64,000 nucleotides of DNA from positions 6,944,641 to 7,008,640 of the forward strand of contig NC_043742.1 in the NCBI RefSeq assembly GCF_004337985.1, given 5' to 3'. Below the pieces are notes generated by a model, which searched no databases, was not told where the DNA came from, and was given only the letters and a program-made list of their open reading frames with translations. The position numbers were made by a program, and so were the translations under genes. This DNA is from Pyricularia pennisetigena. Taxonomy: Eukaryota > Ascomycota > Sordariomycetes > Magnaporthales > Pyriculariaceae. This document shows positions 35,107 through 46,844 of this stretch, piece by piece (within the stretch, counting starts at the first letter, position 1; each line of letters begins with the position of its first letter).

Positions 35107-35721
35107 TGCGCTGGCGGATCTACAACTGCGATGCCAGGACCGGGGATGACCGTTTATTTGGGGGAATTTCTTTCTAAAGAAGAAATATAAAGTAAAACAT
35201 AATTTGGGGGGAGGGGTGCTAAGCGGGACAGGGGTACCTTTGCTTCGTCTTTTTTTTCCTGGGGCTGGGCGGAATGGGATGTCTAGAGTAGCATGTCCTC
35301 GATGACCTGACAGAAAGAGCCAGGAGATCTGGGAATAGCGCGGCGTTGATGGAATTTGGGGGGGAAACTGATTTAGATTTTTTCAGAGCAAGAGACAAGT
35401 TGGGGTAATGCGAGTACACGTAATCATTCCAATTCTTTTTTGTTGTTATTTCTTTCTCCCCAAAAGTGAATATGCCGTTGATATGCAAACATTGATGCAC
35501 TACTAGCCTAGGACGATCGTTTGTTCTAGTCTAGATGACCTAGAGGCAAATTAAGAGATGTAAAAACAGGAGAGAAAAAACAAACAAACACTTGGCTTAC
35601 ATACACGAATCCTGTAGTCATTATCTTTGCACAAATTTTCAAACAGAAACAAGGACAAATCAGTGAGCCAAAGAATTATGAACACAAAACCGGCATTTCA
35701 TTAAAACGTGCGCAACTCGAC
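35107..35721. other. Convergent spacer, cysteine-rich gene and PEX11
   Basis: Some 615 bases of 3' flanks from two converging genes. TCTAGTCTAGATGACCTAGAG lies near 35525-35546. No gene seen. Confidence 0.5.
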
Positions 35722-36777
35722 TCAAGCACCGGTCGCGGTGCTCTGCCACAAGTCCCTCATCTGTATAACGCTTGGGATGCAGCCCAGTATGCCTACGCCC
35801 AACTCGCTCAGCAGACCGTTTTCGGAGCCCCAGTGCATGATGACAGGCGACCAGGCGACGTAGCGCGTCATGGTCTTCTTCCACTCGGCGGTGCGGACCT
35901 CGGCGCCCTTGGTCGCCTCGAACGCCAGCCTGCCAATCTCCAAGCCGACAAAGACGCCCCAGAAGCGGCTGCTCCAGCGAGCCAGCTTGGCCTGCTCGGC
36001 CGGCGCCCAGCCCAGCACGCCCTTGGACGAGAGGAAGGCCACGTTCTCGAGAAGCTGGAAGCCGGCGCACGACAGGAGCTGGGCCCATTGGAGGGCCACG
36101 ACGGCGGATGAGTTGGGTTGCGGCTGTGCGCTGGCCAGGTCCTTTTCTGAGGATGACTGCTGTTGCCTGGCCCTGCGTGCCTGGAGAGAGGCGGCGATCA
36201 GACGGCGCGCCCAAAAGTACATGCCCAGCAGGCCCCAGAGGCGGTGCGCGACGCGGGCCTCGGCGAGCAGGCCGCCGAGCGCGCGCAGGCGGGAAGCGAC
36301 GAGTAGGGCCAGCGCCGAGGCGGCGGTCTTGGGGGACGCCGCGGCAGATGTGAGGAGCACGGCGCTCTGCTGGGAGGGGAGGGAGAGGACTAGCAGGGCG
36401 ATGTCCCTGGCGGAGCGGCGGAGGGCGTTGGTGCCCAGGATGGTCAGGGTCGCTGCCGAGAGGCGGGAGGTGTAGCAGACGAATTGAAGGACGCACTGGA
36501 GGGACGCCTCGAGCTGTTAGTAAAAGGAGCAAGAAGAAAAAAGTGGTGTTGCACCCGCGGGAAAAAAAGTGCCGGCTTGCTTGGCGTTACGGACATCAAT
36601 GCCTGTAGGCGTCTGCAGACAGCGGTGCAGATGGGAGAGGAACGCATCCACGTTCGCAGGTGCGGCGGCCAAGGTGGCGCTGATAGGAACTGCGGCCTTC
36701 TTCGTGTTGGCTGGGGGCGTCGACGACGGCACAGGCTCGCCTGTGGGCAGCGAAGTGATCTCGGCTGAAGACGTCAT
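35722..36777 (-). CDS. PEX11: PEX11-family peroxisomal membrane protein (PEX11C-like)
   Basis: Two exons, 36777-36595 and 36495-35722, give 318 residues. The intron (99 nt) has a weak donor, GTCCGT, but a perfect TACTAAC branch point at 36523-36517. An AG three bases after that branch is too close, so I place the acceptor at the next one, CCTCCAG. The junction then reads TGID-CVLQFVCYTSRL, which suits the family. The N-terminal 40 residues are Ser/Pro-rich. The helix DAFLSHLHRCLQTPTGID is followed by several amphipathic and hydrophobic segments, and by RLWGLLGMYFWARRLI and the C-terminal part KKTMTRYVAWSPVIMHWGSENGLL. PEX11 proteins tubulate and divide peroxisomes. The sequence resembles the fungal PEX11C (PEX11-gamma-like) branch more than classic Pex11, but I could not compare directly. 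Confidence 0.78.
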
Positions 36778-38432
36778 TGTGATTGGTGGGTGTGTAGTAG
36801 ACAAAGATTTCGCTTTCGCAAGTTGTTACGAAATTCTTGGGGTTAGATCGAGTTGCAGGGCCTTAAAATCCCAAGTTGGGTGAAGGTACCCGGTGTATAC
36901 GAAATCCAAAGAAAGCAAAATAAAATAAAATAAAAACAATGTATGGCTGCCGTTGAACCTCGGGAGACTTCCTTAGATGGAAACTAATTAACCCCTACAC
37001 TCAGACTGGAACAGTGGCCCTCGGCGTCGGCTCAAATGGTCGGTAGCTGCGGGCGGTGACGACAGATTGGTTTTAATAGGGGCGCATGCGAGCGGGGTGC
37101 CCCAGACTCCAAAGCATAACCAATTTCCCACGCTATGGAGAATTCGCTGCGAGGTTGGTGGTCAATGGGGGGCATGAACACTTGTTCATGCGCGCAATTG
37201 ATCATGTACGCCACAATTTGAACAAGGCAATTGCTGGAGAGATTTTGTGTCCCTTGATGGAGTGGGGAAGGCCGTAGAGTGCTATGAGAAGTATAAAATC
37301 ATAAAGTGAGGGTGAGTACACAGAGTATCGCGGCGAATGTTCTTGATCTGAACTGCATAGTTACATTGCATTTTGCAGGTTGGTTAATGTACCTTGCCCA
37401 CCTTACTTGGCTAGCAAACCGTCGCCATATGTCAGCCAGAGCCTCAACATGTGATAACAGCACAACAGACTAGACGAACTTGACGGAATATCATATCGAT
37501 ACGGCGCTCAGTGAATTTTGATCAACTCTTTTTGGGATGTCACCCTCGTCCAGCACGTGCCACGAGACATATATGACGCCGAATATAGCCAATTTGAATG
37601 GTCCGAGTTGAAGAGCCGTTAATCTAATGCTGAATAGAACAGTCAGCTGTCGATGAAAGTATACATCTGGATCTGTTCTAAAGAATTAACCAACAACACA
37701 ATGAATGTATCAAACTAAAAAATCCATCTCTGAGGATTAAACCAAACAAACAAATCAAAGGGGAAAAAAATCCCGTTCAATCCAATGTAACCGCGGGGTT
37801 TGATGCTCCTGCACGCAATAGGCACGCAAGCAAGATCTCAAGGGAGCTTGACCGAATTGAAGGGCTGGATTAGATCAAAGTGGGGCTTGAACAGTTTCAC
37901 AGCCGCCTGCGCCATCCAACCAAGACGAAGCTCAAGGGCCATCACCCAGACAACCAGCCCAAGGGCAACAAACATTACACCCGCGTGAACCCAGATTCAC
38001 GACTGGCCCCATCCGAGCCATGCCAGACGAACCCAAGTGTGTGCGTTTGTCTACCTATTCATATGTTTTTGTACGGCCAAGCTATACCCGCAATTCAAAG
38101 TTAGCTCATTCCCAGTTGATGCTTCCAACTTATTCCCCTAAGCATTTTTTTTTCAATACCAAACAACACCGCAGGTGTGCACACAAACATAACCAACAGT
38201 ACATAAAATCACCAACCACACCACATCACAAGGCCGTGACGGCGTGATTCAATAAGTAGCTCTGTCTCCATGACATTGTGAAATGCACCTGGGTCGGACA
38301 ATCCGATTTTGTTCCTGCCCTTCCTTGTCCGAAGAAGAAAAAGTCTAGGACGAGACAACTCCGCGCCGACCAACTAATCACAATCTTTTTGCGAGAGTAC
38401 TGCTCAAGAGCAGTGCCCCAACGGCCAGAACA
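36778..38432. promoter_or_regulatory. Divergent intergenic region, PEX11 and ASE1
   Basis: About 1.65 kb between two divergent genes, AT-richer than the flanking coding DNA. An AATAAAATAAAATAAAA stretch is at 36918-36934, and CA-rich simple sequence (ACCAAACAACACCGC, ACAAACATAACCAACAG) lies near 38157-38215. No supportable gene. Confidence 0.5.
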
Positions 38433-40954
38433 ATGGACGCCAGCTACCTGTCGCAACAGGTCAACACCATCATAGACCAGCTCCATGGCTTGTTTGACGA
38501 GATTGGAGTGCCCAGCCACGAGCGCGAGTCGAGAGAGACAGAGGTATGCATTCATCCCAAGACGAGAAGACGCCCGAGAAGAATGAACAGGAAAGCCCAC
38601 CTGCCTCCGAGTACACGGGTTTGCTAAAGCCGTAAGCGTCAATAGCTCTTCTCCGCCTTGTCGGACACTCTGCAAAAGCAGGTCCGCTCCGTAAACTCAG
38701 AAAAGAAGGCCATGGTCGAAGAAGCACAACGAATCATCACCATCATCCGCCAAATGGAAGCATCCCTGGACGATTCCCAATCACATCGCGACTATTCCTC
38801 TGGCGATGATCTCAAAATCACTTACCCTTTAACAAGGTGTCTGCAAGGCCTAAAAGAAAAGCATCAACAAATCAGCAAACTGCACAAAGACCGCTTCGAG
38901 CAAGTAAAGAGTACGAGTCCTTGTTCAAGACGCAACATTCTAGGCCTCTGCCACCTCTGCTAACAACTCTCGCACTAGAACTCGTCGTCGCCCTCGAATC
39001 TTACTCGTCCCACCTCGAATCTAGCTTTGTCAAGCTCCGCCTACCGCCTACTGGACCCAACCAGTCAATACCACCCGACTTTGATCTGTCTCCTTCTTAT
39101 GTGCAAAAACTGGATGACGAATTTACCCGCGTTTACGAGGAATACACGCGCCGTGTTACGACTGTCAAGGCTATCTGCGAACACATCATCTCCCTCTGGG
39201 CAGAACTGGGTACCCCGCAAGCTCAGACCGATGGCGCTATAGTCAAATACTACCGCGATGCCCCTGAGCAGCTTGGACTCCATGAGGAGGATATTGCCCA
39301 GCTGCGATCAAAGCGCGACAAGCTGGCCGAGGAAAAGAAGTCTCGTGAGAAGCGTCTACGGGATCTCAAAGCGGCCGTCGAAGCGCTATGGGAAAAGCTC
39401 GGCATCGAGGAGCACGAGCGCAAGAAGTTCCTCAATGCCAACCGCGGATGCGGCGTCCGCCAGATCAACGAGTTCGAGGACGAACTGGGCCGCTTGAATG
39501 AACTCAAACGGCAGAACCTGCACTTGTTCGTGGAAGACGCCCGCTTCAAGCTGCAGGAACTATGGGATGCCCTGTATTTGTGCGAGGACGAGATGCTGGA
39601 GTTCACCCCTGCGTTTTCCGATGTGTACAGCGATGCCCTTTTGGAAGCTCACGAGCGCGAAATTTCCAGGCTGGAAGCACTCAAGGAGCAGCGAGGGCCC
39701 ATTCTGACTCTGGTCGAAAGGCACCGGTCTCTGGTTAGTGAGCGGGACGACTTGGCTGCATCTAGCCAAGATGCCTCCCGGTTGATGATGAAGGGTCAGA
39801 AGGGAGAGAGACGCGATCCAGGGAAGCTGCTCAGGGAGGAGAAGATGCGCAAAAGGATCGCCAAGGAGCTACCTAAGATCACAGCTGAGCTTCGCAAGGG
39901 CCTTGAGAAGTGGGAGGACGAATGGGGCCGTGATTTCTTGGTTCATGGCGAGCGGTATCTTGACATCATTGAGGCATCCGAGTCAAAGCCCGCCGCTCCA
40001 CCTAGGTCAAAAACGCCAGGCGCGGGAGCTGTTCGAACAGCAGTATCAACGGTGGGCGCAGCAGCGACAACCAGGCCTGGGACGGCAATGAAGTCGAACG
40101 CCCCGAGTCGCACCAACAGCAGTGCCACCAGGCCTACAACTGCACGACCGCCCTCTCAACATGCGACCGCCAAGACGCCGACGACAGCCACCTCAGGCAC
40201 AGGTACACTACGCCGAGCTCCTCAGCCGACCGCCGGGCACACCACAACATCAAAGGGAAGCCCTTCGCGAATCCCGGCTAGGGCACCATTGTCAAACCTG
40301 AAGCACGGGAATAACTCCCCCGAGAGGCCCCGGCCAGAATCCAGGGGCGATGCCTTCCGCAATGCTCCGCCTCTAATGCGAGCCCCGCCGCCTAAAATGA
40401 GAGACCTCGTTCCTCCGCCGGAAGCCAGGCTGGAAACACCGCCCAGCCCATACAGGCGAGACGACTTTGGTATAAGCTCCAACGTCAGGCAGGTCGAGGA
40501 CGATGACATATATGACGATCGCAGCGAGCGGTCACGCCAGCTCCAGGCGCGGACAAAATCCCATCAGGACCTTCGCGGGTCGCACGAATCGTACGAATCA
40601 CACACATCCCGCGACAAGGCCTATGCGCAGTCGACATATGCGCACGCAACTTATTCGCATCCGCCCAGGCAGATTTCAAACACGTCCACGGCCGTGTCTG
40701 GGTCTGAAAACTGGGAAACGTACGACGACAACTCGGAGCCCGAGGCGGATGCGTCCGACAGCTACTATGAAAAGATGCGCGCTGCAAGGGGCAAGCGGAT
40801 GACACCTGAAATGGGCTATGCGCGGCCGCTCGCGAACCAGGCTAAGCGCCCACGCGGACTGCCACCTGGTGCACATCCAGGTCTGGCGATGCTGGACCCC
40901 GAGGGGACCAGGATAGTCAGCGGAAGCGAGTGGACCGACGAGGATGGCTTCTAA
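38433..40954 (+). CDS. ASE1: Microtubule bundling protein ASE1 (PRC1/MAP65 family)
   Basis: Three exons: 38433-38543, 38646-38910 and 38979-40954, with GT-AG introns of 102 and 68 nt; the second has a clean GCTAAC branch point. They give 783 residues. The N-terminus has MDASYLSQQVNTIIDQLHGLFDEIG. Long coiled-coil rod segments run through about residues 40-300 (for example KHQQISKLHKDRFEQVKKLV, AQLRSKRDKLAEEKKSREKR). The spectrin-like microtubule-binding domain (about 300-450) contains NANRGCGVRQINEFEDEL and LWDALYLCEDEMLEF. The rest is basic and Ser/Pro/Thr-rich, and ends in GSEWTDEDGF. Ase1/PRC1/MAP65 proteins are antiparallel homodimers that cross-link overlapping microtubules in the spindle midzone. 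The C-terminal tail probably carries Cdk and Aurora sites and an NLS, but this is inferred. Confidence 0.94.
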
Positions 40955-42775
40955 TGGATCGACGACGACTTACATGGCTCATGCGGCGTATGTGATGTTG
41001 GCCTTTTGCTCTGCGCACATATTACATCAGTTACTTACTTGCCTTCTTTTTTAATTATCTTCTTGCATGTTGTTTCTTAAGGATCGGCTTTGCCGCCCTG
41101 GTCCATATATTATTCTCTGGGTAGAAGAAAAGGGGTGTTACTCGATGGCGCCGGCTGTTGGATGACCGTCTTTCTTTGTTCCTCCTTGCTTCTCTTCTTT
41201 TGCCTTTCTTTTTCCTTGTCACTCTGCTTTCCATTCCCTTGTTACATTCTGGTCATCTTCACATTTCTTCGCTCCTGTCCACTGGATATCGGTGCGCTTC
41301 TTGTTGTTGTCAATGCACGCACTCTCATACCGGCGTCTTTTGGGGGAAATGATTTCAGGGATTTCGGGAGCTAGGCGCTTGGCCTGCTGCCTGTCTGTCT
41401 ATTTCATGCAAGTACACACTTCTGTATTGCGACGCCTTGGACCCGGCATGTATAGCTGGGCTTCATATACGTAAGTAAATGCGCCCCTGGACCAGGTACC
41501 TAAGAGGGGCACGTACGCAAAATACAATGAATGATTGTGTAAAGTTGCGATCTATGATTTGTGGGTGACTGGGTCGCATGGTTTGATCTGACGACATGAT
41601 GTTCGCGGCTGAATTGCCTTATCTTGCCAAGTTTGCTCGGCTAGTCCAAAACTGCTTAGTCGGGACCAAGATGCCACGCCTGGGATCGCCGGTTGCTGAT
41701 TGTCGGTTGCCGATTGTCAGTTGCCGTGATATCCATCCATACCAGCAATGCAACCCAAAGGTACTTGAAATCGCGGGGTGTTTATTACTGCATAGGTTGG
41801 TACGTGGTAGGTGCCTATATGACGCAGTTGCAACGCTCCAACAGCTGTAGCTTTGTTCCTTACTCGAGGGTACCTGACGATATCAAATAATGTGCCTTAA
41901 AACGTGATGGACACCAACCGTTGTTTGTTTGTCGCCAGCCCTACCAACCTAAGCAGGGATACCTACCTCTAAAGGTCGCAATTTTGCTACTGCTACTACT
42001 AGCGCAGGTACTAATGTCGCGCTGAACAAAATTTTACTCCGTAACCTGGATTTTCATGCTTAGCCGTGTTTGTTTGTTTTTGTTTTTGCTTTTTTTCTTC
42101 TTTTTTCTTCTCCTCTCTTCTTCGCTCGTACTCGGATTTGTGATAGCCCTGAAAGTCAACTCCAGACGAAATGGGCCGCAGTCACCGAGTGGATGCGTGG
42201 AACAGTGAAGTGCAGTTGTACTTGCCCCATTCAATCAACCAGCTAATACCTCACTTGCTTTGGCCTGCGAGCTGCAAGTATCCATTCCCTCCGAGTCGTA
42301 CAGTAGGTAGTACCCATCGATTTACTACCCCCCCCCCCCCCCACAAAGTCCACTATAGACACCCTAGCTCACAGCCTCCTTTTACCCCTTCATTGCAGCT
42401 GTATCGTATCCATGGCATCACGTCAGCCAATTTTTGAGGTCGTTGAATCAACAAGACTGATTGGAACCCTTGCAACCACGGCTTCTCGGCTTTGATCGAC
42501 GCAGCCCCAACGACGAAGCAAGTAACACGAGTTAGTTGGGAATCAGCCCTATCCCGTACACAATCAACTCAACAACAACATACACATACACACAGACTCG
42601 GGTCATTGCGGCCTTGAACGTCAACGACAAGTTGGGTCTGATGCACACGTCCGACGTGGAGTTGGGCGTCTAGCGCCAATTACTATCCAAAAACAAAAGT
42701 CAAAACCTCCGACGCCGACGAACTCGCTAATACACCCCCCCATCCGAACCCGAACCCGAACCCCGGAACCTCGCG
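40955..42775. other. Spacer between ASE1 and IRS4
   Basis: About 1.8 kb. A CT-rich 3' flank follows ASE1. A direct repeat, GGTTGCTGATTGTC/GGTTGCCGATTGTC, lies at 41690-41717, and a C run of about 14 at 42331-42344. CA-rich leader-like sequence (AACAACAACATACACATACACACAG) precedes IRS4. No gene seen. Confidence 0.5.
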
Positions 42776-44806
42776 ATGACCATGACTTCCCCGGCGCACC
42801 GCCCCCCAGCCTCGAGCCTGTCGATACCTCACGAGCAAGCACAGAGCGCCGCGCTCAAGGGCGCCTCCCTGGCGTTCCAGAAGCAGCTCGACGCCAACAA
42901 GAAGAAAAAGAAGAAGTCGTCGCCGCCCAGCGCCAACAACAAGCCCATCTCCGACGGCGGCGCCCTCGTCGCCGCGACGTCGGCGGCCTCGCTCAGCAAC
43001 CAGACTACGGGCGGCAGCAGCGTGGCGGATCACGGCGTACCCGAGCATGCAACCTTGTCCAACCGGCTGGCGCAGCTGCAGCAGCGGTCCGGCAGTCCCC
43101 ATCTGCGGCCGCCCGGGAGCGCCGGAGGGCCCCGTTCGGCGTCGTTTATAGCCGCCACCTTGGCGGCCAGCAGGTCTTCGAGTCCCAGTCCGAGTCGGAA
43201 GAACAGTGTGGCCACGCCGCAGGGGCAGAGGAGGAGGGCGAGGGCGCACAGCAGAGCGTCGTCCGTCGGAAGTCTACAGTTGACGTCGCCGTCGAACCTG
43301 GGACCGAGTCCGGGACAGGGTGTGGACTCGGGTGGGTACGATGGGGAGGTCGATGCGGACTTGGATCAAGAGGAGGACACTGGTTTCAGGAGACTTGGGA
43401 GAAGGAAGGTCGTGGCCGAGACGCCGACATTCCCTGCCCGGGAGCAAAGTAGACGGCGAGATGGTGACCCCGTCAAGAGCCCGTCTCCCGTCCGAGATAG
43501 CGAGGTGCCTCAACCAAGGGGGAAAGTCATAGATCGGGTGCCAGAGCAGGAGGAGCCTGAAAGTCCAGTGCAGAAAGCGAGACCCAAGCTAAAGCCAAAG
43601 CCAAAGCCCAAACCGGATAAAACAATCAAGACTGAGCCTCGTGCAGCCCCTGAGTTGGTCGAATCAAAGAGGACTGGGCCGGATCCTGTTTCGGAACCCA
43701 CGTCGCCATCAATCAGGCGAATCAGTGCAATACAGCCCAAACCAAAGGTGACCAGGGCACAGCCTGCGCGCGCACCAATCAAAACCTACGATTCACAAAA
43801 AGAGATCCAGGTTCTCTCTCGGATCATCATGCCCAAGGACGTGGATGACATTGATTATTGCGATTTGACCTGGGACGGCACTCGTGACCCCCCCTTCAGA
43901 GAAAGAACCGACTCTATATCATCTGATGACACCTTCTTTTCCACATCCTCTGGTCAAGGACGCCGCGCGCCGACACCACCGCCGCCACGAAGGGCACGTT
44001 CTGTCCGAGAAACTCCCAGCAGGCCCCAAAGCGCAGCCTCGCCCCCGTCGTCACAACAGCGACCCGTGAGCAGCCACTCCAGGCAGACGCCCACGGGTGC
44101 CAACAGGCCCTCCCTGGCCCTGGACTCGCTCACCAACGCCATCGTGGCGAGCAGCCTGGCCTCGGCACGTCACGCGCCGGCCAGCAGGCCCCAAACGCCA
44201 GCTACCGTGCCGGTGCCCTCACGCAAACGCAACGACCGTCTGGCGCCGAACTTGACGGGCGGCGGGCTGAGCCGCAGTCATAGTAGATCACCGCCCAAGA
44301 AGCAGGGGATGCTGACGACCCTGCGGGCGCCACAGTCAAAGTCTGACGACGAGGAGGCGCGCAAGTACAGGGAGCGGCACCGGAAACGCGGCCCACTGGG
44401 CGGCAAGAAGCATGTCCATCATGAGGGTTCACGGCGTCGTTGGCGGGACTCTGTCACGGCTGAGGAGCGGCGGCGGTACGAGGCTCTGTGGGCCAGCAAC
44501 CGTGGTCTTCTCTTACCTCCCAAAGATGGCACCGGACAGCAGCAGCAGCAGCAGCAGCAGCCGCAGGATCTGGTAGCCAACGTTATTGTGCGTGATCTCT
44601 GGAGCCGCAGCCGACTGCCGCATGACGAGCTGGCCGAGGTGTGGGACCTGGTTGACCTAAACCGTCGGGGGTCGCTATCCAAGGAGGAGTTTGTCGTGGG
44701 CATGTGGCTCATTGACATGCGGCTACGGGGACGGAAAATCCCGCCACGGGTGGGCCAGAGCGTCTGGGACAGTGTCAAGGGCCTGCGGGTTCCCCCGCCG
44801 GCCTAG
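42776..44806 (+). CDS. IRS4: EH-domain protein IRS4/TAX4
   Basis: Single exon of 676 residues. Most of it is low-complexity: a Lys run (about 42-47), Ser/Pro/Arg-rich stretches, and a KPKPKPKP repeat near residue 270. A conserved block (about 335-370) reads SRIIMPKDVDDIDYCDLTWDG. The C-terminal Eps15-homology domain (about 563-666) has RYEALWASNRGLL, a helix VRDLWSRSRLPHDELAEVWDLVD, an EF-hand-like loop DLNRRGSLSKEEF (about 626-638) and VGMWLIDMRLRGRKIP. A poly-Gln run of eight lies inside the domain's first loop. In yeast, Irs4 and Tax4 bind NPF peptides, regulate the phosphatase Inp51 and PI(4,5)P2, and affect rDNA silencing and autophagy. The start ATG is followed two codons later by a second in-frame ATG. 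Confidence 0.9.
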   Translation: MTMTSPAHRPPASSLSIPHEQAQSAALKGASLAFQKQLDANKKKKKKSSPPSANNKPISDGGALVAATSAASLSNQTTGGSSVADHGVPEHATLSNRLAQLQQRSGSPHLRPPGSAGGPRSASFIAATLAASRSSSPSPSRKNSVATPQGQRRRARAHSRASSVGSLQLTSPSNLGPSPGQGVDSGGYDGEVDADLDQEEDTGFRRLGRRKVVAETPTFPAREQSRRRDGDPVKSPSPVRDSEVPQPRGKVIDRVPEQEEPESPVQKARPKLKPKPKPKPDKTIKTEPRAAPELVESKRTGPDPVSEPTSPSIRRISAIQPKPKVTRAQPARAPIKTYDSQKEIQVLSRIIMPKDVDDIDYCDLTWDGTRDPPFRERTDSISSDDTFFSTSSGQGRRAPTPPPPRRARSVRETPSRPQSAASPPSSQQRPVSSHSRQTPTGANRPSLALDSLTNAIVASSLASARHAPASRPQTPATVPVPSRKRNDRLAPNLTGGGLSRSHSRSPPKKQGMLTTLRAPQSKSDDEEARKYRERHRKRGPLGGKKHVHHEGSRRRWRDSVTAEERRRYEALWASNRGLLLPPKDGTGQQQQQQQQPQDLVANVIVRDLWSRSRLPHDELAEVWDLVDLNRRGSLSKEEFVVGMWLIDMRLRGRKIPPRVGQSVWDSVKGLRVPPPA

Positions 44807-45436
44807 GATGCTGAAGGAGGCAGCGTTGGACTGTTGGTGTTGGCTGGCAGCAGAAGAGACGCGGTGTAGCGGCGGCGCTTCTCTCTTACCTCATTGTTCC
44901 GCAGCTGTTTTCATGGGGGTTGCCTGATCAGGTGATTGCTTTCTCATTGTTTGTTTTTACTTCTCAATTGTCTCGTATATAGCATTGATACCCCCAACCG
45001 AAACTAGAAGTTCATATATAGGATAGGGACGCATATCTACCAATGCAGGGTAGGTGGATGCATCATTGAATTAGAGAGATTTGCTCAGCTACTCTTGCAT
45101 TATGCTCAAACTAGCGCGAGGCAGCCCCGCGTTTGCTGGTACCTTTATCCACGCTTATCGTAGCTAATGTGGAGCCCGTTGTCCCACTCCCAGCGGTTTC
45201 GCTGTTGTTGTTGCCTTGTCTGCCTACCTAATTACCTAGGCTCCGATACATCATTGCCATCTTTTTGTTTATGTGAAGGCACCAGATCTACGTCTGCCGC
45301 CAGATATCCATTCGGTGAGACTACTAGTCTTGTAACCTACGGAGTTAAAAAGGTGTTTCCTTTCAAATTGCCTCGAAGAGCTTACGAACACGCACAAGTC
45401 AGCCAGCCCCGGGGGTGGGGTCTCTCCGTTGACAAG
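44807..45436. promoter_or_regulatory. Spacer between IRS4 and CSN5
   Basis: About 630 bases between two genes on the same strand; the right half should contain the CSN5 promoter. TGTTGTTGTTG lies near 45200 and TACCTAATTACCTAGG near 45224-45241. No gene seen. Confidence 0.5.
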
Positions 45437-46629
45437 ATGGACGTTGCTATGAAGTCGTGGGGTTCGTTGTGTCCTTTTTTGTTTTTTTTTTTTTAAATCA
45501 TCTCTATGATATCTGCTGCTGCTGTTGCTGCTGCTCCTAGCCAGATGGGCATCTTGGCAGGAGAAATACAGGTACATTGGTTTGAGCTCCAACTGACCAA
45601 ACAACTCCCTCCGCAATAGAGCTCGACAACAACGTCAAACTGGTCGACCCGTCGCGCGATGCCCTCTACAACTACGACGCCGAGTCTCAAAAGGCAATCA
45701 ACCAGCAGAGGCCATGGGCCAAGGACCCAAACTACTTCAAGTCGGTGCGCATCAGCGCAATCGCGCTGATCAAGATGGTGATGCACGCTCGGTCGGGCGG
45801 CTCGCTCGAGATCATGGGCATGATGCAGGGCTACGTGGACGGGACGGCGCTCGTGGTCACGGATGCCTTCCGGCTCCCCGTGGAGGGCACCGAGACGAGG
45901 GTCAACGCGCACGATGAGGCCAACGAGTACCTGGTCGAGTACCTCCGGCTCAGCCGCGAGCAGGGTAGGCTGGAGAACGTGGTCGGGTGGTACCACAGCC
46001 ACCCGGGCTACGGATGCTGGCTGTCGGGCATTGACGTGAGCACGCAGTTCCTGCAGCAGCAGTTCATGGACCCATTCGTCGCCGTCGTCATCGACCCGGA
46101 CCGCACCATCAGCGCCGGCAAGGTCGAGATCGGCGCCTTTAGGACCTATCCCGAGAACTACAAGGCCGAGGAGGCCAGCACGTCGGACGGGTACCAGCCC
46201 GTGCCCCTGGCCAAGGCCGAGGACTTTGGCGCCCACGCGAGCAGGTACTACGCCCTCGAGACGGAGCACTTCAAGAGCACCCTCGACGCTCACCTGCTGG
46301 AGCTGCTCTGGAACAAGTACTGGGTCCAGACTCTGTCGCAGAGTCCCCTCATCACCAACCGCGACTACGGCAACAAGCAGATGCTTGACCTGGGCAGCAG
46401 GATCAGGGACGTTATTGGCGTCATGCAGCGCAACGGCCGCTCCGGCCAGTCGGGTTACGGCATGGCCTTGGGAGGCGGCTCCGGCACCAGTAAGGCTGTT
46501 GAGACCGCCATCGAGACCATGGCCAGGGACAGCATGCACGTTGCCGCCAGCCAGAGGGCCGCTCTCATGGCGGGTGAGCTGAAGGCGAAGGTGTTTACCG
46601 GCCAGGCCGAGCCGTCGGCGGCGTTGTAG
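45437..46629 (+). CDS. CSN5: COP9 signalosome subunit 5, JAMM deneddylase
   Basis: Two exons, 45437-45461 and 45620-46629, give 344 residues. The intron (158 nt) is GT-AG with a CTGAC branch point. The first exon codes only MDVAMKSW and one base. The MPN+/JAMM zinc site is intact: E72 in LEIMGMMQG, then H134-S-H136 followed by D147 ([14 protein letters not shown]). Flanking family blocks such as [28 protein letters not shown] and [16 protein letters not shown] are all present. CSN5 (yeast Rri1) is the catalytic subunit that removes Nedd8/Rub1 from cullins and so regulates SCF ubiquitin ligases in the nucleus and cytoplasm. The C-terminal third (about 260-344) provides the helices that join the signalosome. 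It converges on MSE1 with only about 215 bases between stop codons. Confidence 0.97.
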
Positions 46630-46844
46630 GTGCTGTCTGCATAATCGGCGTGACGTTTGGGCAAACAGAACATCAACCCTTTTTTGTCTTTTTTCTGTCT
46701 CTCTCTCTCAGATCGATTTGGAGTTTGGCGTTGAGGGGTATCAAGACGGGTTCCTTTTTATGCTGTTATTACATTTACATTACATCCCCTCACTCTTCAG
46801 AATATTGGTACATGTGGTGTGCTGAATCCCCAGTCTACTTGACC

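Noticed and set aside
35660..36532. 290-residue open frame overlapping the PEX11 gene in another frame
   Set aside because: Arg/Pro/Gly-rich shadow of the real PEX11 exon, without an ATG start or motifs.
45493..46539. 348-residue open frame antisense to CSN5
   Set aside because: It is the mirror of a strongly GC3-biased coding exon with an intact JAMM motif. Its product is Val/Leu/Gly-rich without family resemblance.
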